The position numbers were made by a program, and so were the translations under genes. This document shows positions 24,327 through 32,603 of a stretch of DNA of 48,028 bases, one piece after another. The notes beneath the pieces are model-generated. The model had not been told where the DNA came from. It did no database searches and saw only the letters and a program-made list of their open reading frames with translations. Every line of letters starts with the position of its first letter. Positions within the stretch are counted from its first letter, which is position 1. Origin of the DNA: Clostridia bacterium (GTDB taxonomy: Bacteria; Bacillota; Clostridia; Christensenellales; CAG-138); NCBI GenBank assembly GCA_017547885.1, contig JAFYOP010000002.1, positions 1 to 48,028 on the forward strand. The letters run 5' to 3'.

Positions 24327-25130
24327 TTAAAAATTATCCTTGAAGAATTTTACGGCCTGAACCGCATCGGCGTAGAAGTTGCTTGAATAGGCTTCGCAGC
24401 TGACCCTGCCGTTGTAGTTTATAGCCTTGAGGGCGTCGATAAAGGGACGATAGGCGTCCTCGGAAATATCCTTGGGGTACACCCTGCCCTCGTGACGGGC
24501 AAAATGGGTGTGTCTGAGAAATTCTTTGCCGTATTTAAGCAGTATATCGGGGGATTCCTGCTCTACGGACATGTGATAGTAGTCTATAAGAACCTTTACA
24601 TTGGGATCGTTTACGTCCATCGCCAGCTTGCAGCCTTCCTCAAAGGTGTTTATAAGGTTGCATTCGGCCTTTCTGAGGGGCTCTATGGTTATGGTAATGC
24701 CATTGTCCTTTGCAACGGGGGCTGCCTTGGTAAGCAGCTCCACTACCTGGGCATATCCTTTGTCCATGGGGAAACCTTCCGGCACGTTCTTGGCGCCGCC
24801 GCTGCCGAATACAACATAGGACACCCCAAAGCTTCCCGCAAGACCCAGAGCCTGCTTAACATACTCCATTACCCTGGGCATATCTACATCTTCACCGGTA
24901 AGGCGTACAGTCTTGGGGAAGAAGTTGTTGCTGGTCTCGTATCTGAGGCCATTGGCGTTCAGCATGGCGCGGATTTCGTCGTGACGGGGCTTGTTCAGGC
25001 ACATCATTTCGGCCAAAGGAAGCTCCACATATTCAAAACCGGCCCTGGCAGCATTTTCAATGTGCTCTGCGCCTACAAATTCCGGGGCTCCTGCCACCAT
25101 ATTGAGACAGCACCCAAATTTTATTGCCAT
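24327..25130 (-). CDS. Sugar phosphate isomerase/epimerase family TIM barrel (hydroxypyruvate isomerase / OtnI-like)
   Basis: The 267-residue xylose-isomerase-like barrel has FEYVELPLAEM, YVVFGSGGAKNVPEGF, the metal-binding Glu in TITIEPLRKAECNLINTF, VLIDYYHMSVE with Asp and His ligands, and GRVSCEAYSSNF with the last Glu. OtnI, which isomerises 2-oxo-tetronate to 3-oxo-tetronate, belongs to this group, and that role would fit the locus. The family is too broad to settle the substrate from sequence. It lies 7 bp downstream of the GntR gene. Confidence 0.85.
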   Translation of the reverse strand: MAIKFGCCLNMVAGAPEFVGAEHIENAARAGFEYVELPLAEMMCLNKPRHDEIRAMLNANGLRYETSNNFFPKTVRLTGEDVDMPRVMEYVKQALGLAGSFGVSYVVFGSGGAKNVPEGFPMDKGYAQVVELLTKAAPVAKDNGITITIEPLRKAECNLINTFEEGCKLAMDVNDPNVKVLIDYYHMSVEQESPDILLKYGKEFLRHTHFARHEGRVYPKDISEDAYRPFIDALKAINYNGRVSCEAYSSNFYADAVQAVKFFKDNF

Positions 25131-25137
25131 GATACTT

Positions 25138-25839
25138 TTACCTCTGTGTTCCGTATTTGGATTCGTAGTTTGACAGGGTGTCCTGCATATGCTCTCTCAT
25201 ATACTGCTTGGCAGCCTCGCAGTCCCTGCGCTGAACCGCCTCCAGTATGAGCTTATGGTATTTGATACCGCTGTCGTTTGTAAACTCAAGGGTAAGGTTG
25301 GTTATGGTGCGCTTGAGAACGTCCTGGAGTATCTGCTGTATCTGCAGCAGGATCGCATTGCCGCTCATGCGTACCAGTTGATTGTGAAAGGCGATATCGT
25401 GCTCTACACAGCTATCAATATCCACGCCGGGTGCGGTCATCAGGTTATACTGATTCCATAGCTCTCGTATGTCTGTCTCTTTGGGCTTTGCAGCGGCAAG
25501 TGCAGCGCATTCCGGCTCCATAATGAGACGATATTGAATAACCTGATATATGTTATTGTCCTCAAGGCATACCGCGGGCATTATCTGCTGCAGATGGGGA
25601 CTGAGGGACTTTTCGCATACATAGGTACCTGAGCCGGGCTTGGTGGTGACAAGGCCCAGGGCATCCAGCTTTTGTATCGCCTGCCTGATGGTGGGCCTGC
25701 TTACGCCAAATTTCTCCGAAAGAGCGTTTTCAGAGGGTATCAGCTGACCAGAGGTCCACTCACCGGCGAATATCATTTCCCTTAGCTGCGTATAAACGTT
25801 TTGAGCCACGTTGAGCTTTTGAATTTTTTCAATAGGCAT
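25138..25839 (-). CDS. GntR-family (FadR subgroup) transcriptional regulator
   Basis: A GntR winged helix (IPSENALSEKFGVSRPTIRQ, then LDALGLVTTKPGSGTYV) is followed by an FCD-type helical effector domain (YRLIMEPECAALAAAKP, HDIAFHNQLVRMSGN, HKLILEAVQRRDCEAAKQYM with metal-binding His). FCD regulators commonly respond to sugar acids or organic acids. It lies in the middle of the leftward operon, so it probably controls the locus autogenously. A candidate operator is in the divergent promoter region at 32351. Confidence 0.93.
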   Translation of the reverse strand: MPIEKIQKLNVAQNVYTQLREMIFAGEWTSGQLIPSENALSEKFGVSRPTIRQAIQKLDALGLVTTKPGSGTYVCEKSLSPHLQQIMPAVCLEDNNIYQVIQYRLIMEPECAALAAAKPKETDIRELWNQYNLMTAPGVDIDSCVEHDIAFHNQLVRMSGNAILLQIQQILQDVLKRTITNLTLEFTNDSGIKYHKLILEAVQRRDCEAAKQYMREHMQDTLSNYESKYGTQR

Positions 25840-25887
25840 AGATGCAAAAACTTCCTATTCTCAGTTTATACGCTTACGATAGCAGGA

Positions 25888-26916
25888 TTACAGGCTGGGG
25901 TCAATAATGACCTTTATCAGCTTATCCGGCTCTTCGTGCAGCCTGCGGAAGGCATCCGGGGCGTCCTCCAGGGACACCACATCGGATATCAGCTCGTCGG
26001 TTGCCAGCTTGCCCTCACATATGAGCTGAACCACTTCGCCGAATTCCTTGTGAGTATAGTTGAAGGAACCGATCACACGGCGGGCGGAGCATACTACATC
26101 TTGCATGTTGAGGGTCATTTCCTTCTGGCTCATGCCAAGCCACATTGCGCAGCCGTTTATCTTCAGCGCTTTTATGGACTGGTTGGCGGTGGGCTGTACG
26201 CCGACGCACTCGAAGGATACGTCTGCCATAGTGCCGCCGGTAAGATCGGAAATGGTCTTGAGGGCGTCTTCCTTGGCGGGGTTTACAGAGTAATTCGCTC
26301 CAAGCTCTCTGGCTTTGGCCAGACGGTTATCATCCAGGTCGGACATTATAATCATGGAGGGATTCTGAAGCTTTACCAGCTGAAGCACGCAGAGGCCTAT
26401 CATGCCTGCGCCTATGATCAGCACCTTTTTATCTTTAAGGTCTTCGGCCTTGCGTACGCAGCCATAGGCTACGGCATAAGGCTCGGCCAGGGCGCCCTTA
26501 TAATAGGAACAGCCGTTGGTGATTTTATAGAGGAGCTTCTGCGGCACACACAGGTATTCCTGCATGGCGCCGGTTTCCTCCAGCACGCCGAAGAACAGTT
26601 TATTCAAGCAATAGTTTGTTTGGCCGTTAAGGCAGTTTTCGCATTTGCCGCAGAAGTTGATGGGCTGAACTATTACGCCTTCGCCGGGGCAGAATCCGGT
26701 TACGCCTTCGCCAAGTTCAACTATTTCCGCCGCGAATTCATGACCCATGGTCATGGGGGGGATACGGCGCCCGGTAAGGCCCAGATAGCCATGCACATCG
26801 CTTCCGCAAATGCCGCAGGCTCGTACTTTTACCAGCACTTCGCCTGCCTTTGGGGTGGGCTTTTCCACATCCCAAATTTCCAGTTTGCCGTTTTCTACGT
26901 ATTTGAGTGATTTCAT
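25888..26916 (-). CDS. Zinc-dependent medium-chain dehydrogenase (sorbitol / L-threonine dehydrogenase-like)
   Basis: Catalytic zinc ligands are in CGICGSDVHG and MGHEFAAEIVELG. The structural zinc loop is CGKCENC then NYC, and the NAD site is VLIIGAGMIGLCVLQL. The 342-residue length is typical. Likely it oxidises a secondary hydroxyl of a polyol or sugar acid. The start is the ATG at 26916, after AAAAGGCAGG; an upstream ATG at 26976 would extend it into the intergenic hairpin. It is part of the leftward operon. Confidence 0.9.
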   Translation of the reverse strand: MKSLKYVENGKLEIWDVEKPTPKAGEVLVKVRACGICGSDVHGYLGLTGRRIPPMTMGHEFAAEIVELGEGVTGFCPGEGVIVQPINFCGKCENCLNGQTNYCLNKLFFGVLEETGAMQEYLCVPQKLLYKITNGCSYYKGALAEPYAVAYGCVRKAEDLKDKKVLIIGAGMIGLCVLQLVKLQNPSMIIMSDLDDNRLAKARELGANYSVNPAKEDALKTISDLTGGTMADVSFECVGVQPTANQSIKALKINGCAMWLGMSQKEMTLNMQDVVCSARRVIGSFNYTHKEFGEVVQLICEGKLATDELISDVVSLEDAPDAFRRLHEEPDKLIKVIIDPSL

Positions 26917-26939
26917 AATAATTACCTGCCTTTTAAATG

Positions 26940-26971
26940 GTGGTTGGCAAACCCGTAGGCTCGCCAACCAC
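26940..26971. other. Intercistronic hairpin upstream of the dehydrogenase gene
   Basis: GTGGTTGGC and GCCAACCAC pair over a 14-base loop between the cyclase and dehydrogenase genes. No T-run follows, so it is probably an mRNA stability or processing element. Confidence 0.6.
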
Positions 26972-26992
26972 TTCATTGCTTTTATATCAGTA

Positions 26993-27649
26993 TCAGAGAG
27001 CGGCTACGACTCTTACGGGTGATCCGGAGAATCCCTGAAGCTTAAGGGGGAATGCCATAAGGTAGCAGGTCTTGGATTCCATGAGCTCTTCGGGGAAGTA
27101 TACTTCCTCAAGCGCCCATATCTCGTTGGCCAGCAATATCTCGTGGCAGGGTCTGCCGGTGCCTTCGTACCAACCGCCTATGCTGAGGCCGTCGATGCCT
27201 ACGCCCTTTATTCCTCTATCCTTCAGCCATTCAGCCGCGTCGGCGGTGATGTAGGGCCAATCGTGATAGTATTCGTTGGAATAGGAGCGCTTGGTATACC
27301 AGCCGGTGTTCAGCAGAACGATGGTATCCTTGGTGATAAGGTCGGCATAGGGCTTCAGGTGCTCAGAGGTGATACCCTCGGCTGCCTCTACTACACCACG
27401 GAGATCTACCAGCACCGCAGTTCCCTGGAACCGCTCCACCGGTATCTCATCAACGGTCTTTCCTTCGGGGAAGAAGTGATAAGGTGCATCCAGATGGGTG
27501 GCAGTGTGGCTGTTGAGGGATATACGCTCAGCAGTAAAGCCATTGTTTGCACAAACCGCTTCCATTGCCACGTTGGTCATCTCATAGGTGGGCCAGGCAG
27601 GGCAGTTATGGAAGATGGGCTGTGAAAGGTCAAAGAACCTGGTGAACAT
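26993..27649 (-). CDS. Cyclase family metal-dependent hydrolase (kynurenine formamidase-like)
   Basis: The 218-residue protein matches the cyclase family: DLSQPIFHNCPAWPTYE near the start and the metal-binding motif NSHTATHLDAPYHFF (family pattern HxGTHxDxPxHF, here with SHTATH). VGIDGLSIGG and HEILLANEIW follow. Members hydrolyse amides or lactam and lactone rings, so a lactonase acting on a sugar-acid lactone is one possible role here. GGAGGTAATTTACC precedes the start. It lies between the binding protein and the dehydrogenase genes. Confidence 0.85.
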   Translation of the reverse strand: MFTRFFDLSQPIFHNCPAWPTYEMTNVAMEAVCANNGFTAERISLNSHTATHLDAPYHFFPEGKTVDEIPVERFQGTAVLVDLRGVVEAAEGITSEHLKPYADLITKDTIVLLNTGWYTKRSYSNEYYHDWPYITADAAEWLKDRGIKGVGIDGLSIGGWYEGTGRPCHEILLANEIWALEEVYFPEELMESKTCYLMAFPLKLQGFSGSPVRVVAAL

Positions 27650-27697
27650 GGTAAATTACCTCCGTACAGATTCAGATATAGTTTGCTTTGTAAGGAA

Positions 27698-28705
27698 TTA
27701 CTCCTCGGTCATGGCAGTGGCGATCAGGGTGTCGTATACTTCTTCGATGTTCTCGGAAGTTACGAGCAGGGTGGGCAGATATACTTCAGCTTCAAAGGCT
27801 TCGCCCTTTTCCAGAGCAATTACCATATCGGAGCAGGTGCGGCCCATGAGAACGGGCTGCTGTGCGCCAACAGCGGTGATCTTGCCAGCCTTAACGGCTT
27901 CCACTACTTCCATGTTGATATCGAAGCAGGAGATGATAACGCCGGAATTTACTTCCTCAGCAGCGGCCAGGGTGCCCAGAGCGGGGTCATCGGAGTGTAC
28001 GAATACTACCTGAGCATCGGGATAAGCGGTGAGCAGGTCGGAGCCGTAGTTGTATCCGTCGGAACGGTCAACGTTTTCCATCTGCTTGAAGTCTACCAGG
28101 GTGTTGTTGCCGGCGGCTGCCATAGCATCGTCAAAGCCGGCCTTACGCTTCTGGCCGTTGATACGAGCCATGGGCAGGGTCACCTGAGTGTAGCTGATGT
28201 CGCCTTCTACCAGGCCTGCTACGTACTCGCCTACTTCGTAAGCGCCGCCGTAGTTGTCAGTGCCTACCATGCCGGCCCAAGTACCGGAGTCAGAACCGAT
28301 GTCGCAGATTACTACAGGTACGCCGGCCTCTTCAGCAACGCCCAGTACGGATACGCAGGCAGCGCTGTCGGTGGGGGAGATTACGATGTAGTCGAACTGC
28401 TTGGTGATAGCATCCTGAGCATTGTTCAGCTGGGTATTTGCATCGTTCTTGGAGTCGTAGGTAACTACTTCTACGTTAGCTTCGCCCAGAACGGTCTTGA
28501 GCTGATTCTCAACGCCGTAACGGCAATAACGCCAGAAGGTAACATCCAGAGAGGGGCAGAGATAAGCAACCTTGAGGGGTTCGGCTACTGCTGCTTCCTC
28601 AACGGGAGCGTCTGCTACGGGAGCTTCCTCAGCGGGAGCCTTTGCGCAGCCTGCCAGGGACAGAACCATGAGAGCTGCCATCAGGAGTGCGAAGAACTTT
28701 TTCAT
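27698..28705 (-). CDS. Sugar ABC transporter substrate-binding lipoprotein (ribose type)
   Basis: The mature protein follows a lipoprotein signal (MKKFFALLMAALMVLSLAGC). It has the two-domain periplasmic-binding pattern with KVAYLCPSLDVTFWRYCRYG, IVISPTDSAACVSVLGVAEE, VPVVICDIGSDSG and FVHSDDPALGTLAAAEE. A negatively charged, proline-rich linker separates the lipid anchor from the domain. It captures the substrate for the permease and ATPase encoded upstream in the same operon. The start at 28705 follows GGAGGATCTACAC. The substrate is presumably the sugar acid or a precursor. Confidence 0.92.
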   Translation of the reverse strand: MKKFFALLMAALMVLSLAGCAKAPAEEAPVADAPVEEAAVAEPLKVAYLCPSLDVTFWRYCRYGVENQLKTVLGEANVEVVTYDSKNDANTQLNNAQDAITKQFDYIVISPTDSAACVSVLGVAEEAGVPVVICDIGSDSGTWAGMVGTDNYGGAYEVGEYVAGLVEGDISYTQVTLPMARINGQKRKAGFDDAMAAAGNNTLVDFKQMENVDRSDGYNYGSDLLTAYPDAQVVFVHSDDPALGTLAAAEEVNSGVIISCFDINMEVVEAVKAGKITAVGAQQPVLMGRTCSDMVIALEKGEAFEAEVYLPTLLVTSENIEEVYDTLIATAMTEE

Positions 28706-28788
28706 GTGTAGATCCTCCATTTTAGAGTTATTTTTGTTGGCTGCAGTCGAGTGCAGTCAAAATTGAATCGATGAAATAAGGGGGGGTA

Positions 28789-29769
28789 TTATGCGCGCTT
28801 TGCGGTAGTGGTGAGGCGCTCGGCCAGAACTGCCATGATGATAACCACACCCAGTGCAGTGCCCTGCCAGTAGGGGTCCATGCCCAGCAGGTTGAGGGCG
28901 TTTCTCAGGCAGCCTACCAGAACGATGCCTATGAAGGTGCCCCACAGGGTGCCCTTGCCGCCGCTCATACTTACGCCGCCGATAACCGCTGCGGCAATGG
29001 CGTCCATTTCATTGCCGTTGCCGTAAGTGGTATCGCAGGCCATAAGACGGCTGGTCATGATCCATGCACCGAAGGCGCACATAAAGCCGGAGTATACATA
29101 TACCAGCATGGTCTGCAGCTTTACGTTGATACCGGAAAGCTCAGCGGCATATGCATTGGAACCTATTGCATAGGTGTAGCGGCCGAACTTGGTGCGGGAA
29201 AGAATGAATATACCTACGCCGAACAGCACTACGATAAGTATTACATAAACGGGGAGTACGCCGCCGATCTTGCCCTTACCTACCAGCTGATATGCTTCGG
29301 GGAAGCCGCGGGCGGTGTTGGCGTTGGAAATAACGTAGTCAAGGCTGCGGCATATTTCGCAGGTGCTCATGGTAACTATGAAGGCGGGCATCTTCATGTA
29401 GCCGATCAGCAGGCCGTTTATAAGGCCGATAAAGATGGACACAAGGAAGATGATTGCCACGCTCAGAGGAATGTTCTGGGTCTTCATCAGCACCATGGAG
29501 CCTACCATGCCGGAAAGACCCAGTATGCCGCCGACGGAAAGGTCTATACCGCCGGTGATAATGACGAAGGTCATACCTATGGCCAGCATGGAGTTGGCGG
29601 AAATCTGAGAGAGAATGTTAAGTATGTTCTGCTGGGTGAGAAAATACTCGGAAGCAAAACTCATCGCGATGAAGAACACGGCAAACAGCAGCAGCATGGT
29701 GAACTCTGTTTTGTAGCCGATAAGGGTCCTCTTTAATACGTTGTGCTCCAGTTTCTGTTCGACTTTCAT
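28789..29769 (-). CDS. Sugar ABC transporter permease (RbsC type)
   Basis: The 326-residue protein has about nine to ten hydrophobic segments. Family markers are SMLAIGMTFVIITGGIDLSV, GGILGLSGM, MPAFIVTMSTCEICRSLDYV, YAIGSNAYAAELSGINV and AAVIGGVSMSGGKGTLWGT. It forms the membrane channel of a ribose-type importer. Its start is 12 bp after the ATPase stop. The 83-bp gap before the binding-protein gene contains direct repeats (GACTGCA twice) and may be an mRNA processing site that favours higher binding-protein expression. Confidence 0.93.
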   Translation of the reverse strand: MKVEQKLEHNVLKRTLIGYKTEFTMLLLFAVFFIAMSFASEYFLTQQNILNILSQISANSMLAIGMTFVIITGGIDLSVGGILGLSGMVGSMVLMKTQNIPLSVAIIFLVSIFIGLINGLLIGYMKMPAFIVTMSTCEICRSLDYVISNANTARGFPEAYQLVGKGKIGGVLPVYVILIVVLFGVGIFILSRTKFGRYTYAIGSNAYAAELSGINVKLQTMLVYVYSGFMCAFGAWIMTSRLMACDTTYGNGNEMDAIAAAVIGGVSMSGGKGTLWGTFIGIVLVGCLRNALNLLGMDPYWQGTALGVVIIMAVLAERLTTTAKRA

Positions 29770-29781
29770 CCTTGCGTCTCC

Positions 29782-31293
29782 TTAACCTATAGTAGAGTAG
29801 TAGCCGATCTTTTCGTCATCGATATCGTCTCCTGTGAGTCTGGCGCGTATGCGGCCCTCACGCATTACATATACGGTATCGCAAAGGCCGATTATCTCGG
29901 GCATTTCGGATGATACCATCAGCACTGCCATGCCGCTTGCGGCAAGCTCGCGGAGTATTGCGTATATGTCTGCCTTGGCGCCTATGTCTACGCCGCGGGT
30001 GGGCTCGTCTATTATCAGCAGCTCAGGATTGAGCATGAGCCACTTGGCCAACAATATCTTTTGCTGATTGCCGCCGGAGAGGCTCTTGACGGCATTGTCG
30101 ACGTTGTTTACCTTTATGGCCATCTTGCCAACCATGTCGGCGCATTTGCTGAATTCCTTGTCTCTGCTGGTGAAAGCGCCCTTTTCTATTACATTGGTGG
30201 CAATGGCGCTGTTTACCAGTATGGTCAGCTCCTGAAGCAGGCCGCCTACCTTGCGGTCTTCCGGAACAAAGCCTATCCCGCTGTTCATGCTGGCGATAAT
30301 ATTCTTGGCGGGCAGTACCTTGCCGTTTACGGAAACGGTGCCTGCGCTGCGTCCGTCTACGCCGAATATTGCCCTTACAAACTCTGTTCTGCCGGAACCT
30401 ACCAGGCCGGAAAGACCGACGATCTCTCCCTTGCGCACCTTTATGCTGGCGTCTGTAACGTAGCCGACTGCGTCGCACAGGCCGGTTACCTCGAGCATGG
30501 GGGTTTCGCTGTCAAAATCCTTTTCGTGGTCATTGCTGCCGTAAAGGTTGTTTACTTCGCGGCCTACCATTGCCTGTATCATCTCGTTCTGGGTTATGTC
30601 TGAGATGTTGGCGGCGTTCATGGCCATTTTGCCGTCACGAAGAACCGTACAGCGGTCACATATCTCGAATATCTCGTTTATCTTGTGGGATACCATTATG
30701 AAGCCCACACCCTCAGCCTTAAGCTTGCGCACCAGGTCAAACAGAAGGTCTATTTCCTTCTGGGTGAGGGATGCGGTGGGTTCGTCCAGTATTATGACCT
30801 TGGCCTTTTTGGATATGGCCTTAAGTATTTCCACAACCTGGCACTGGGCGACCGACAGGGAGCTTACGTTTGTGTAGGGATCGATATAATCCTGCATATC
30901 AAAGAGCTTAAGCAGCTCCCTCGTATCCCGGACCATGGCCTTTTTATTTATGAAGGTGTTGTTCTTGTAGTAGGAATTGTCCATCAGGAACAGGTTTTCT
31001 GCCACGGAAAAGTCGGGCAGCAGGCTGAATTCCTGAGATACCAGCGCTATGCCGGCGGCGGTGGATTCACGGGTATTGCGGAATTTATGCTTTTCGCCTT
31101 CCACCAGTACGTCGCCGGAATCTGCCTGATATACGCCGGAGATTATTTTGGCAAGGGTGGATTTGCCCGCACCGTTTTCTCCCATGAGGGCGTGGACTTC
31201 GCCTTTTCTCAGTTCGAAATCTATTCCGGACAGAACTGTTACGCCGAAAAAGCTTTTAACGATGTCTTTGGTTTGGATAAGTAAGTTTTCCAT
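29782..31293 (-). CDS. Sugar ABC transporter ATP-binding protein (RbsA type, two ATPase domains)
   Basis: Two ABC domains are fused. The first has GENGAGKST, LSVAQCQ as its signature and VIILDEPTASL. The second has a degenerate Walker A (GLVGSGRTE), LSGGNQQKI and LLIIDEPTRGVD. This asymmetry is normal for the ribose/galactose importer family. The start is the ATG at 31293; an in-frame GTG at 31305 is possible, and neither has a strong ribosome site. It follows the SDR gene in the leftward operon. Confidence 0.93.
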   Translation of the reverse strand: MENLLIQTKDIVKSFFGVTVLSGIDFELRKGEVHALMGENGAGKSTLAKIISGVYQADSGDVLVEGEKHKFRNTRESTAAGIALVSQEFSLLPDFSVAENLFLMDNSYYKNNTFINKKAMVRDTRELLKLFDMQDYIDPYTNVSSLSVAQCQVVEILKAISKKAKVIILDEPTASLTQKEIDLLFDLVRKLKAEGVGFIMVSHKINEIFEICDRCTVLRDGKMAMNAANISDITQNEMIQAMVGREVNNLYGSNDHEKDFDSETPMLEVTGLCDAVGYVTDASIKVRKGEIVGLSGLVGSGRTEFVRAIFGVDGRSAGTVSVNGKVLPAKNIIASMNSGIGFVPEDRKVGGLLQELTILVNSAIATNVIEKGAFTSRDKEFSKCADMVGKMAIKVNNVDNAVKSLSGGNQQKILLAKWLMLNPELLIIDEPTRGVDIGAKADIYAILRELAASGMAVLMVSSEMPEIIGLCDTVYVMREGRIRARLTGDDIDDEKIGYYSTIG

Positions 31294-31333
31294 ATTTTGT
31301 ACCACTCTTGTTTTTTATTGGTGACGCATTATG

Positions 31334-32134
31334 TCAGCAGATATCCCAGGGCTGACCGCCTGCAAGACAGCCGCCGTCCACAGGATACATCATGCCGGAC
31401 ATGTAGCTGGAGGCATCGGAAGCCAGCAGTATGGTCATGCCCAGAAGATCCTCGGGAGTTCCGGGACGAGCCATTGCGATCCTGTCCAGCAGGAACTTGG
31501 AGCGATAGGGGTCGTTCCACAGGGGGGCGGTAAGCGCGGTGCTTATATGGCCGGGAAGGATGGCGTTGGAGCGGATGCCGTATTTGGCCCACTCTATGGC
31601 CTGAGCTCTGGTAAGGGCGGCAACGCCGCTCTTGCTGGCGCCGTATATGCCGCAGCCGCCCAGCATCATTACCGCATTGTAAGAGGCGATATTGATTATG
31701 CTGCCGGACTTGGCTTCTACCATGTGCTTTGCCACTTCCTGACTCATAAAATGTACTGCCTTAAGGTTTATGCCGATTATCTTGTCGAAGGACTCTTCAT
31801 TGGCTATGAGGCAGCCCTCACGCTTGTTGATGCCTGCGCAGTTGACCAGCACGTCGATCTTGCCAAAGTGATCTATGGCCTGCTGTACGCAGCTCTTGAT
31901 GGAATCCAGAGACATAAGGTCGGTGTGTACGGAGATGGCCTGACCGCCATCTGCAATAATGCTGTCCTCCACGGCCTTCATGCCGGCATCGTTAACGTCT
32001 GCCAGCACCATTGACGCACCGGCGTCCGCCATGCCTTTTGTAAGCACGCTTCCGATAGCTCCGCCTGCGCCGGTTATAAGTACTACCTTACCCTCCAGAG
32101 AAAACATACTTGTGAGTTTATCTGCTACGTTCAT
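31334..32134 (-). CDS. Short-chain dehydrogenase/reductase (gluconate 5-dehydrogenase-like)
   Basis: The cofactor motif is VLITGAGGAIGSVLTKGMAD, followed by NCAGINKREG, the active-site INIASYNAVMM, and YGASK with the catalytic Tyr and Lys. The length of 266 is typical. Sequence style matches the gluconate 5-dehydrogenase / 2-deoxygluconate dehydrogenase group, so it probably oxidises or reduces a sugar acid. It is the first gene of the leftward operon, about 255 bp from the predicted start site. Confidence 0.9.
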   Translation of the reverse strand: MNVADKLTSMFSLEGKVVLITGAGGAIGSVLTKGMADAGASMVLADVNDAGMKAVEDSIIADGGQAISVHTDLMSLDSIKSCVQQAIDHFGKIDVLVNCAGINKREGCLIANEESFDKIIGINLKAVHFMSQEVAKHMVEAKSGSIINIASYNAVMMLGGCGIYGASKSGVAALTRAQAIEWAKYGIRSNAILPGHISTALTAPLWNDPYRSKFLLDRIAMARPGTPEDLLGMTILLASDASSYMSGMMYPVDGGCLAGGQPWDIC

Positions 32135-32350
32135 AGACCAGACTCCCTTTTATTAATAATTATGAATTTTTTTCAGATACTCTTAAAAAGTTTTTGCCCG
32201 ACGATGCAGGGGAATAAATTGCAGATGGATAAAGTGCGCCGCATGTTAAGGTAAAGAAAAAACCCGCGCAATGGAAAACGATCCATTTCTACGGCCGGTG
32301 ATTTTGCTTGAAATTAAAAGGGTTTTTAAATTTACATATTATCCTGTAAG

Positions 32351-32361
32351 TTGTCTGACAG
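32351..32361. promoter_or_regulatory. Candidate operator for the GntR/FadR-type regulator
   Basis: TTGTCTGACAG contains the palindrome TGTC-T-GACA and fits the FadR-subgroup pattern TNGTNNNACNA except for the last base. It ends 5 bases upstream of the rightward -35. Assignment to the regulator at 25138 is inference. Confidence 0.35.
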
Positions 32362-32366
32362 GTCGC

Positions 32367-32395
32367 TTGACATATCAATTATCATGTTATAGTAT
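32367..32395 (+). promoter_or_regulatory. Promoter of the rightward sugar-acid operon
   Basis: TTGACA (32367-32372), 17 bases and TAGTAT (32390-32395). Its -10 lies next to the -10 of the opposite promoter. Confidence 0.7.
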
Positions 32396-32396
32396 G

Positions 32397-32425
32397 TTTA
32401 TAGCACAGTGACGCATTTAAGTCAA
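32397..32425 (-). promoter_or_regulatory. Promoter of the leftward sugar-acid operon
   Basis: On the minus strand TTGACT (32425-32420), 17 bases and TATAAA (32402-32397). Only one base separates the two -10 boxes, so the two promoters point at each other and cannot both be occupied. Confidence 0.65.
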
Positions 32426-32603
32426 GTTTTTGTATTATTAGTAATATTTATAAATTCATTCCTTCCCTTATGCAGGTTCGCAACAGGAACTTGCCGTATT
32501 ATTACCGTTTAATTATATTATTAAAGAGAAAGTCTGGTTTTATTGGCGGACATATATCCATAAATAAGACCTATCTGCACATTTTTATTATGGAGTAATT
32601 CTT

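Larger units (their letters stand above)
32135..32603. other. Divergent control region of the sugar-acid locus
   Basis: This 469-bp AT-rich gap separates the leftward and rightward operons. It contains two opposing promoters and a possible GntR operator (listed separately), leaving leaders of about 255 nt (left) and 200 nt (right). The right leader includes GGTTC-N6-GGAAC near 32473. I see no terminator, riboswitch or small gene in it. Confidence 0.6.
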
